This document shows, piece after piece, positions 1 through 5,934 of a stretch of 8,957 bases of DNA. The stretch comes from Rickettsiales bacterium (GTDB lineage Bacteria > Pseudomonadota > Alphaproteobacteria > Rickettsiales > Anaplasmataceae). Position numbers and translations under genes: made by a program. The stretch covers positions 1 through 8,957 of the forward strand of contig JAISAR010000066.1 in assembly GCA_031266615.1 (NCBI GenBank), read 5' to 3'. The notes beneath the pieces are model-generated. The model was not told the origin of the DNA, ran no database searches, and was given only the letters and a program-made list of their open reading frames with translations. Numbering within the stretch: the first letter of the stretch is position 1; each line of letters begins with the position of its first letter.

Positions 1-38
1 GAAGACATGGAGTGCACATAGTGCAAAAATTTAAACAT
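1..38 (-). CDS. Possible N-terminus of a leftward gene, cut by the window edge
   Basis: This is an ATG at 38 followed by 12 open codons (MFKFLHYVHSMS) that run off the start of the window. It lies about 68 nt downstream of the expected start of transcription from the strong minus-strand promoter at 113-141. No good ribosome binding site lies at the usual distance; an AAGGA occurs but is 20 nt away and inside a hairpin. The piece is too short to identify. The transcript could equally be a non-coding RNA, or translation could start further left. Confidence 0.25.
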   Translation of the reverse strand, partial: MFKFLHYVHSMS

Positions 39-50
39 GAGACGCCAAAT

Positions 51-66
51 ACAAAGTTTCCTTTGT
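51..66 (-). other. Perfect hairpin with GAAA tetraloop in the leftward leader
   Basis: Read on the minus strand, ACAAAG and CTTTGT form a perfect 6-bp stem closed by a G-C pair around the loop GAAA, a GNRA-type tetraloop. It lies in the leader between the promoter at 113-141 and the possible start codon at 38. It is not followed by a U-run, so it does not look like a terminator. A role in RNA stability or in hiding the AAGGA inside it is possible but not shown. Confidence 0.4.
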
Positions 67-108
67 CGTTTTAATCTGCAGATTGCGAAGTTAAATGAAT
101 AGCTTCAA

Positions 109-180
109 TACTATGATAATGGGGTTGAAAGAATTTGTCAAGCAGTTTTTTTCGTTTCATCCAACGCACTGCCAGAAGTT
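109..180 (-). promoter_or_regulatory. Strong leftward promoter module (copy 1 of 2)
   Basis: On the minus strand there is a consensus -35 TTGACA (136-141), a 17-nt spacer and a -10 TATCAT (113-118, one mismatch to TATAAT). A run of seven A's sits just upstream of the -35, resembling an UP element. Further upstream is TGGCAG (169-174). The same arrangement recurs at 8742-8817 in the opposite orientation, with near-identical blocks AAAAAAACTRCTTGACAAATTC and CATTATCATAG. Transcription would start near 106 and leave the window. The downstream gene is not visible here. Confidence 0.7.
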
Positions 181-205
181 TGTTATGCGAGAAGTCTAAA
201 GTATA

Positions 206-234
206 TTGAACTTAGGACATATCTTAGCTATACT
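206..234 (+). promoter_or_regulatory. Probable mlaEF promoter
   Basis: TTGAAC (206-211, 4 of 6 to consensus) and TATACT (229-234, 5 of 6) are separated by exactly 17 nt. The expected transcription start near 241 leaves a leader of about 54 nt before the GTG of mlaE at 295. It is divergent from the stronger leftward promoter, with the two -35 boxes 64 bp apart. The call rests on hexamer match and position only. Confidence 0.45.
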
Positions 235-294
235 CTGCGATGAAGTTAACAAAAATTTTCAATAAAACTGATTTTTGGCTGAGACAAATACAAA

Positions 295-1077
295 GTGAAC
301 TCTTTTAATATAAATGGTATTAGAATAATCGGCAGGTGCTTTATCAACCTCTTGTTGAGGCTTGGTAGTGCATTCATATTTTTTATTCAATCTCTATATC
401 ACTGCTTTACACCGCCATACTATTTAAGCAACATAGCAAGACAAATTATAGAGATAGGCTTTCTTTCCTTGCCAATTGTTGGACTTACAGGGGTTTTTAT
501 AGGAGCAGTGATAGTCTTGCAAAGCAGCTTGAGTGGTCCATTGATTAGTCAAGAGCAAGTAATACCCAAACTTGTCACGGTCACCATCATCAAAGAGTTA
601 GGGCCAGTTTTAATCAGCTTAATAATGGTAGGAAAAGTTGGATCATCAATTGCAGCAGAAATTGGCACAATGCGCATCACCGAACAAATAGATGCACTTA
701 CAACCTTGAACATCGACCCTTTCAAATACTTAATTGCACCAAGGATTTTAGCGTCAGTTATAGTATTCCCTATACTTACAGTATGTGCAGATCTAATAGG
801 AATATTCGGGGGATATATTACTGCAGTTTTTGAATTTAACCACAATGTGAATATATACGTAAAATATACAGCTCAATTCTTTAATATGGACGATTTTATC
901 ACTGGGCTAATAAAGGCAACTGCTTTTGGCGTCATAATTTCTGTCTCAAGCTGCTATTACGGTTACCACTGCAGAGAAGGTGCTCGAGGAGTTGGCATTG
1001 CTACAACATCAACTGTTGTTTTATCATCCATACTGATTATTCTAGCAAACTACATGATTACTTTGATACATGCATAG
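295..1077 (+). CDS. mlaE: MlaE-family phospholipid ABC transporter permease
   Basis: This is the inner-membrane permease of the Mla phospholipid transport system, which works with the ATPase MlaF and a substrate-binding MlaD. At 260 residues it has the usual family length. The family signature is clear: KELGP at about 100-104, GKVGSSIAAEIGTMRITEQI at about 113-132 followed by DAL, and RGVGIATTSTVV near 231-242. About five hydrophobic segments can be seen (roughly 14-34, 55-76, 98-118, 147-179 and 203-222), with another at the C-terminus (238-258). The start is GTG at 295. A TGA lies in frame at 280-282, and no other start occurs between, so this is the furthest possible start. Only a weak GAGAC stands in for a ribosome binding site. 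The 3' end overlaps mlaF by 8 nt, which suggests translational coupling. No mlaD, mlaB or mlaC is seen here. Confidence 0.93.
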   Translation: MNSFNINGIRIIGRCFINLLLRLGSAFIFFIQSLYHCFTPPYYLSNIARQIIEIGFLSLPIVGLTGVFIGAVIVLQSSLSGPLISQEQVIPKLVTVTIIKELGPVLISLIMVGKVGSSIAAEIGTMRITEQIDALTTLNIDPFKYLIAPRILASVIVFPILTVCADLIGIFGGYITAVFEFNHNVNIYVKYTAQFFNMDDFITGLIKATAFGVIISVSSCYYGYHCREGARGVGIATTSTVVLSSILIILANYMITLIHA

Positions 1078-1780
1078 TCCCATAATATCAATATCGAACT
1101 TAAGCTTATCTTTTGATGATAAAACGATACTAAACAACATAAGTTTTGATATATTCAAAGGAGAATCACTAGTCATACTCGGTGGTTCAGGAAGTGGCAA
1201 ATCTGTATTAACAAAAACAATCATCGGCTTGCTGGCACCGGACTTAGGGTCTATTAAAATAAATAGCAAAAGCAAAAATAAATTTGGAGTTTTATTTCAG
1301 AATTCCGCCTTATTCGACTATGTTACAGTCTGGGAAAATATATCTTTTAATTACACGAAACGCTTCAATATCAACAAAAAGGAGGCAAAGCAATTAGCAA
1401 TTGAAAAGTTAAACGATGTCGGGCTGGAGAAAAACATAGCAGATATGTTTCCGATAGAGCTATCAGGTGGAATGAAAAAAAGGGTAGCGCTTGCAAGAGC
1501 AATTGCACACAACCCAGAAATTATTGTATTGGACGAGCCAACTTCAGGACTAGACCCAATTATGTCAGATACAGTAAACGAGATAATAATAAAGCTGTCT
1601 AGAGATCTTAATCCTACGATTATCACGATTACACATGATATTCATAGCGCATTTAAAATAGCTGATAAAATAGCAGTATTATACGAAGGAAGCATCATCT
1701 CCCATGGAACTGTTCAAGAAATAAAAAATACTAAAAATGAATATGTAAGAAAATTTATTCGCTATGTACGTACGAAATAA
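1070..1780 (+). CDS. mlaF: MlaF-family phospholipid ABC transporter ATP-binding protein
   Basis: This is the cytoplasmic ATPase that powers the MlaE permease. All ABC motifs are intact in 236 residues: Walker A GGSGSGKS (38-45, K44), Q-loop Q77 in LFQNSALF, signature LSGGM (131-135), Walker B IIVLDEP (151-157, D155 and E156), D-loop SGLD (159-162) and H-loop H189 in THD. LSGGMKKRVALARAIA and the FQNSALFD context are typical of the MlaF group rather than of amino acid importers. The ATG at 1070 lies inside the last codons of mlaE (8-nt overlap), so the pair should be co-translated. The stop is 8 bp from the stop of the convergent ccmE. No GC-rich terminator hairpin separates them. Confidence 0.93.
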   Translation: MHSPIISISNLSLSFDDKTILNNISFDIFKGESLVILGGSGSGKSVLTKTIIGLLAPDLGSIKINSKSKNKFGVLFQNSALFDYVTVWENISFNYTKRFNINKKEAKQLAIEKLNDVGLEKNIADMFPIELSGGMKKRVALARAIAHNPEIIVLDEPTSGLDPIMSDTVNEIIIKLSRDLNPTIITITHDIHSAFKIADKIAVLYEGSIISHGTVQEIKNTKNEYVRKFIRYVRTK

Positions 1781-1788
1781 AAAATTCT

Positions 1789-2187
1789 CTATTTTATTAC
1801 TTGCTTTCGAGACATATAATTCTCATCATGTTTTGCAAACACTGTGTCTGCCAAAAAGGCGCCATTGTTGAGCATTTTACCTTGTACAACAATACCACTT
1901 TTTTCTGAAAACATTGGTGGGAGTATTCCCTGATATTTTACCACAACGCTCTTGTTAAAATCTGTCATTTGAAAAACCACTTCACTTTCGCTGCGTATCA
2001 CACTATCCTCAACAACCATTCCACCGATACGGATTGGCTTTTGATTGTTTGGTAAAACTATCGCTTCACTTACTGTATAAAAAAATGAGATATTTTCTTT
2101 GAGCGTTGTTAAAATAAAAAAGACTGCGCAATTTAAAAAGAAGAAAACTCCTGAAGCTATAAGTAATCGCTTATGTTTTTTCTTCAT
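1789..2187 (-). CDS. ccmE: Cytochrome c maturation protein CcmE (periplasmic haem chaperone)
   Basis: CcmE receives haem on the periplasmic side of the inner membrane and passes it to the apocytochrome c ligation machinery (System I). The 132-residue protein has a basic N-terminus (MKKKHKR), one membrane anchor at about 8-28 and a beta-rich OB-fold domain. The hallmark HDENY motif is at 120-124, where H120 is the expected covalent haem ligand and Y124 the axial ligand. PIRIGGMVVEDSV (51-63) and VKYQGILPPMF (83-93) are also typical. It is a little shorter than the E. coli protein, mainly in the C-terminal tail. The ATG lies 17 nt inside the end of ccmD. It is the last gene of the minus-strand unit. 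No CcmABCF genes are in the window. Confidence 0.95.
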   Translation of the reverse strand: MKKKHKRLLIASGVFFFLNCAVFFILTTLKENISFFYTVSEAIVLPNNQKPIRIGGMVVEDSVIRSESEVVFQMTDFNKSVVVKYQGILPPMFSEKSGIVVQGKMLNNGAFLADTVFAKHDENYMSRKQVIK

Positions 2188-2308
2188 TATTATTTTTAAG
2201 GCTTTCTAGGATTTTTTTGCTTTTGATATAGCAAGAAATAGTAAAAATCAGCTCCCCAGCAATCAATGCAAAGCCAACAAGGTAAGCAAAAATTACATAT
2301 GTATTCAT
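2171..2308 (-). CDS. ccmD: Haem exporter protein CcmD (small membrane protein)
   Basis: This is a 45-residue reading frame beginning MNTYVIFAYLVGFALIAGEL, with one membrane helix at about 5-28, then a basic, charged tail (KSKK...NNNEEKT). That is the size and architecture of CcmD, which in System I helps release holo-CcmE from the CcmABC complex. The YV..AYLVGF.LIAGE pattern resembles the family, but the family is poorly conserved, so the position next to ccmE carries much of the weight. The start overlaps the birA stop as ATGA (2308-2305), and the end overlaps ccmE by 17 nt, a packing that is hard to explain unless the frame is translated. Its size makes it easy to miss in automatic annotation. 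Confidence 0.82.
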   Translation of the reverse strand: MNTYVIFAYLVGFALIAGELIFTISCYIKSKKILESLKNNNEEKT

Positions 2309-3096
2309 AATGCACTATCAACAAATAACTCACCTGCATCAGAATAAATTAAGCTTCCATCTTTTTGCTGCAATACCAACCTGCCGCTTTTATCTATATC
2401 AATAAAAATCCCCTCATGCAGTTTGCCAGCTAACTTTACGCTGATTTGTTCATTCATTTTGAATGCTCTTTTCAGCCACATTTCTCTTATAGTATGAAAC
2501 CCGTCAAATAACCACTGTTTTCTTAGTTTATTAAAGTTTGTTATTAGTTCTTTTAATAGATCTGTGTTAGACACAGATTCGCCATAGCTGCTAACGCATG
2601 TTGCTTCTGAAAGTGGTGCATGATCAATATTAATTCCAATTCCTATAACTAACCAATTTGAATTAGATTTTTTTTCAAGCAATATTCCACTTATTTTCTT
2701 ACCATCTACCAAAATGTCATTTGGCCATTTATATTGAATGTTACTATCACCTATAAATGATGATAATGTATTGCCAACAGCAATAGCAGTAACAAAAGTC
2801 AATTCTGTTAACTCACTTAGGTTTTCTCTATCATTCCAGCGCGTGACTCTGGAATCCAGCGTTGGAATGATACCAGAACGATTATGTAAGAGATCTGTAA
2901 TTAAACTTGCACAAAAATTGCCTTTTGGAGAAACCCAGCTTTTTCCGGTGCGCCCTCTACCATCTGTTTGCTTATCGGCAATAATGACGGTTTCATTTGA
3001 TATCTCTTTATCAATTAAGTCCAATGCTTCCCTATTAGTGCTAGAGACTTCTTTGTAATGATGAATATGAAAGCCCTCGAATATTTCAGGAATCAC
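2305..3096 (-). CDS. birA: Biotin-[acetyl-CoA-carboxylase] ligase, with 17-residue palindromic-element insertion
   Basis: The enzyme makes biotinyl-AMP and transfers biotin to the lysine of a carboxylase carrier domain. The 263-residue protein has no N-terminal DNA-binding domain, so it is a ligase only and not a bio repressor. Seen are SSTN (18-21), the biotinyl-AMP loop GRGRTG (46-51), WVSPKGN (54-60), KWPND (123-127), GKKISGILLE (132-141) and GIGIN (152-156), with a small C-terminal beta domain at about 215-260. Residues 74-90 (SGIIPTLDSRVTRWNDR) are foreign to the family. They come from an inserted palindromic repeat at 2827-2877, lying between the strand that ends ASLITDL and the helix LTFVTAIAVG, where a surface loop is expected, so activity may survive. 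The start is GTG at 3096, one base after the nuoN stop, supported by AAAGGG 7 nt upstream. Its last bases overlap ccmD. Confidence 0.93.
   Translation of the reverse strand: MIPEIFEGFHIHHYKEVSSTNREALDLIDKEISNETVIIADKQTDGRGRTGKSWVSPKGNFCASLITDLLHNRSGIIPTLDSRVTRWNDRENLSELTELTFVTAIAVGNTLSSFIGDSNIQYKWPNDILVDGKKISGILLEKKSNSNWLVIGIGINIDHAPLSEATCVSSYGESVSNTDLLKELITNFNKLRKQWLFDGFHTIREMWLKRAFKMNEQISVKLAGKLHEGIFIDIDKSGRLVLQQKDGSLIYSDAGELFVDSAL
2827..2877 (-). repeat. In-frame palindromic element inside birA (Wolbachia palindromic element type)
   Basis: A 44-bp imperfect palindrome (2829-2872) has 14-bp arms TATCATTCCAGCGC and GCGTTGGAATGATA around a 16-nt centre. The arms pair with a single mismatch, which is G-U in RNA. 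The centre contains the near-palindrome TGGAATCCA. The inserted block that lacks a counterpart in BirA relatives is about 51 bp, exactly 17 codons, so the frame is kept. The TCATTCCAGCGC...GGAATGA type is a known dispersed repeat family in Wolbachia genomes, and palindromic elements inside coding genes are established for Rickettsia and Wolbachia. The exact insertion ends are uncertain by a few bases. No second copy is in this window. Confidence 0.82.
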
Positions 3097-3097
3097 T

Positions 3098-4492
3098 TTA
3101 TAACCCTTTAGTTACTAAGTGAATTAGCGAGTATAAATCCTCTACATATATAAAAAGAATGATATTGATTAAGGAAGCCACTGAAGTGATGATGAATAGC
3201 CCCTTAGGGTAAGTAATTTTATTACCACTAGCCTTATCAAAATACATAGCTTTTATGATATTTAGGTAGTAGTAACATGATATAACACTTGCTACTACAA
3301 GGATCAAAGATAGACTGATAAAGCCTGAGTTTATTAGACCTTTAAATATAAACAGTTTAGCAAAAAAACCTGCAAGTGGCGGTATTCCCGCCATAGAAAG
3401 CAATAGTATAGAAAGATGAAATGCTAAAACCGGGTGTTTTTTCCCTACACCAGATAAGTTTGCAATGCTGCAATCGTCATCGTCAATTTGTATGAAATAT
3501 GAGAACAGCCCTATACTCGTAACAATATACATCATCAAATACGTCAAGGAGCTATCTGTTCCCACCCGCGTAAAAATAGAAAGCGAAGCAAATATGAAGC
3601 CAACATGACCAATTGAACTGTAAGCGAGCAGCCTTTTTAGGTTTTTTTGTCGTAAAGCCCCAAAAGCTGAGATAAGCACAGATAATGCTGAAACATATAA
3701 AAGAACAGGTTGAACATAATTTTTGACATTTACTAATTCCTCATTCATCAGTCTAATTAAAAATGTTACAAGTGCAGCTTTTGGAGCAGTAGAAAAAAAC
3801 GCAGTTACTATGGTAGGTGCACCTTGATAGACATCTGGAGCCCACATATGGAAAGGAACAATAGCAAGCTTGAAACACAAACCAATAAGGATAAAGACCA
3901 ACCCAAAAACTATTCCATAGGTTACCTGATGATTTTGTACAAATGAACTTAACTGAGAAAAATCGATTTGTCCTGTATATCCATAAAGTAGCGACATTCC
4001 GTACAACATGATGCAGGAAGATAACGCACTGAGCGTAAAATATTTCACTCCTGCTTCGCATGAATAAACTGAATCTTTATTAAAGCTCGCAAGAACATAT
4101 AAAGGTATACTCATCAATTCAAAAGCTAAATAAAAAGAAATTAAATTATTTGCTGAAACCAGAGTCATCATGCCAAACAGCGCAAAAAGAATCAATATTG
4201 AAAATTCATATTTATAGTCATATTTTGATAAATTCAGCAGTAAGAGTACTAAAACTCCTACGGTAAGGATCAACCCTTGGGCCGATCTGATGTATAAGTT
4301 GAGTTTTAACAATGAATTGAAGAAAAAAACTTCATTATTTTCTGCTAAGAGGACTAAAACAATCAAGGTAATCGCTGTGCAGCCTAATGCTAGCAAGTTA
4401 ATAGTACGGCGGTTGAACACAATCCCAAGCAGCAACAATACTAGTGAGGAAACAATAGAGAACGTTTCTGGCAATATCTGTATATAGCTCAT
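3098..4492 (-). CDS. nuoN: NADH-quinone oxidoreductase subunit N
   Basis: This is one of the three antiporter-like proton-pumping subunits in the membrane arm of complex I. At 464 residues it has close to the usual length and about 14 hydrophobic segments. Key charged residues of the family are present: E125 in FYLAFELMSIPLY, K150 in GVKYFTLSALSS, K208 in CFKLAIVPFHMWAPD with H215, K238 in TAPKAALVT, and K286 in LKRLLAYSSIGHVGF. The ATG overlaps the stop of nuoM (ATGA, 4492-4489), and the TAA is one base from the GTG of birA, so it sits inside a continuous operon. No disruption is seen. Confidence 0.95.
   Translation of the reverse strand: MSYIQILPETFSIVSSLVLLLLGIVFNRRTINLLALGCTAITLIVLVLLAENNEVFFFNSLLKLNLYIRSAQGLILTVGVLVLLLLNLSKYDYKYEFSILILFALFGMMTLVSANNLISFYLAFELMSIPLYVLASFNKDSVYSCEAGVKYFTLSALSSCIMLYGMSLLYGYTGQIDFSQLSSFVQNHQVTYGIVFGLVFILIGLCFKLAIVPFHMWAPDVYQGAPTIVTAFFSTAPKAALVTFLIRLMNEELVNVKNYVQPVLLYVSALSVLISAFGALRQKNLKRLLAYSSIGHVGFIFASLSIFTRVGTDSSLTYLMMYIVTSIGLFSYFIQIDDDDCSIANLSGVGKKHPVLAFHLSILLLSMAGIPPLAGFFAKLFIFKGLINSGFISLSLILVVASVISCYYYLNIIKAMYFDKASGNKITYPKGLFIITSVASLINIILFIYVEDLYSLIHLVTKGL
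3104..3109 (-). promoter_or_regulatory. Ribosome binding site deciding the birA GTG start
   Basis: On the minus strand AAAGGG lies 7 nt upstream of the GTG at 3096, inside the final codons of nuoN. It is one of the few good Shine-Dalgarno matches in this operon and supports initiation at GTG directly after the nuoN stop. Confidence 0.5.
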
Positions 4493-5931
4493 AGGACGTT
4501 ATACTTGACTAATAAATTTGCCATACATGGCTTCAAATAATTTAATGCAAGAGTTGGGTAAAATCCAAGTAAAATAACAAGCATTGCAAGCAGAATTAAG
4601 ATAGAAAATTCTATGCCATCTAGACGATTATTCAATAATTTAGAATAGCTGACTCCCCATATTGTTTGCTTACATAAACTCAGCATATAAACTGCACTCA
4701 AAATAGTACCAAGTGCGATAAACCCTGTAAAAAATCCTATGCTCTTAAACATTCCAATCATAGCCAAAAACTCACCTATGAACCCAGACGTTCCAGGCAG
4801 CCCAATCGAGGCCATTGAAAATAAAATAAACATAAAACCAAATTTTGGCATCGTGTTTACTATGCCAAAATACTTTGCAATCTCCAAAGTTCCAGTTCGA
4901 GTATATAGCATCCCAACACACAAAAATAAAGCAGCAGAAATAAGGCCATGACTAATCATTTGAAACACAGCACCAAGTACCCCCTCCTCATAAAATGAAA
5001 AGAGGCCAGCAGTTACGATTCCCATGTGCGCTATTGAAGAATAAGCTATTAGCTTCTTTATATCGTCCTGAGCAAATGCAACTAGTGAAGCATATATTAC
5101 TGCAATTGCGCTTAACACAACAATGAAATTTGAAAAATAGAAACTTGCCTGAGGAAGCATTGGAATAGAGAACCTTAAAAATCCGTATCCTCCCATTTTA
5201 ATAAGCAGGCCAGCTAAAATTACCGATCCAGAAGTTGGCGATTGCACATGCGCATCAGGGAGCCAAGTGTGGAACGGAAACATCGGTACTTTTATTGCAA
5301 AAGAGACAAAAAATGCAATCCACAACAATGACTGCACCCCAAGATCAAGACTTGGCATTAACGTGGCTAATTTTTGTATATCGAATGTTCCAAAGACATT
5401 ATACATATACACTAACCCAAGCAAAAACAACAACGAACCGGCAAGTGTATAGAGAAACAACTTAAATGCTGCATACACCCTTTGTTTTCCTCCCCAAATG
5501 CCGATAATAAAGAACATTGGTACTAGAACAGTTTCGAAGAATACATAAAAGCTTACGGCATTCAGTGAAATAAAGAAACCGACTACAAAACTTTCAAGCA
5601 GCAAAAATAATGCCATATACGGCTTGAGAGTCGTATAACTCATTTTGCAATTGTAGAGTATACAAATAACAAATAAGAAAGTTGTGAGTAGAAGGAAAGG
5701 TAGCGATATACCATCCACCCCTATTCCTGCGTTTCTAATTGGGTAGCTAACGAGCTGGAAGTCCGCATTGTTATAATCAAATCCTATACAAGCTACAATG
5801 CTAAGTAAAAATGGCAGTACAGCAAAAAATAGAGAGAGGAATCTTAGGTATATGGATTTATGATTGATCTTGATTAGAGATAAAATCAGCGCTCCTATTA
5901 GTGGAAGCAAGAATATACTAAGTAACAACAC
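4489..5931 (-). CDS. nuoM: NADH-quinone oxidoreductase subunit M
   Basis: This is the middle antiporter-like proton-pumping subunit of the complex I membrane arm. The protein has 480 residues and about 14 hydrophobic segments. Family landmarks are E133 in FYVFFETVLVPMFFIIGIWG, K214 in FAIKVPMFPFHTWLPDAHVQ (212-230), K245 in the following helix, and DDIKKLIAYSSIAHMG (289-304). The start is GTG at 5931, 3 nt after the nuoL stop. MLLLSIFLLPLIGALI is a normal NuoM N-terminus, so the start is likely right although no good ribosome binding site is seen. It overlaps nuoN by 4 nt. Confidence 0.95.
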   Translation of the reverse strand: MLLLSIFLLPLIGALILSLIKINHKSIYLRFLSLFFAVLPFLLSIVACIGFDYNNADFQLVSYPIRNAGIGVDGISLPFLLLTTFLFVICILYNCKMSYTTLKPYMALFLLLESFVVGFFISLNAVSFYVFFETVLVPMFFIIGIWGGKQRVYAAFKLFLYTLAGSLLFLLGLVYMYNVFGTFDIQKLATLMPSLDLGVQSLLWIAFFVSFAIKVPMFPFHTWLPDAHVQSPTSGSVILAGLLIKMGGYGFLRFSIPMLPQASFYFSNFIVVLSAIAVIYASLVAFAQDDIKKLIAYSSIAHMGIVTAGLFSFYEEGVLGAVFQMISHGLISAALFLCVGMLYTRTGTLEIAKYFGIVNTMPKFGFMFILFSMASIGLPGTSGFIGEFLAMIGMFKSIGFFTGFIALGTILSAVYMLSLCKQTIWGVSYSKLLNNRLDGIEFSILILLAMLVILLGFYPTLALNYLKPCMANLLVKYNVL

Positions 5932-5934
5932 TTT

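Noticed and set aside
1..294. tRNA or other known structured RNA gene in the left intergenic DNA
   Set aside because: I could not draw a cloverleaf or find conserved tRNA arms on either strand. Only promoters and small hairpins are supported.
549..845. Open frame on the minus strand opposite mlaE, and similar frames opposite mlaF, birA, nuoM and nuoN
   Set aside because: They lie wholly antisense to, or in another frame of, genes with clear family motifs. They have no ribosome binding sites and no recognisable protein features.
1781..1788. Bidirectional intrinsic terminator between mlaF and ccmE
   Set aside because: Only an A/T pairing of about 5 bp can be drawn. There is no GC-rich stem to support a terminator call.
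2827..2877. The birA insertion as a sign of a pseudogene
   Set aside because: The insert is a multiple of three, contains no stop codon, and all catalytic motifs on both sides are intact, so the gene appears functional.
3753..4061. 102-codon frame on the same strand as nuoN but in another frame
   Set aside because: It lies inside the conserved core of nuoN, and its composition (many Cys, Phe and Ser) is what a shifted reading of membrane-protein codons gives.
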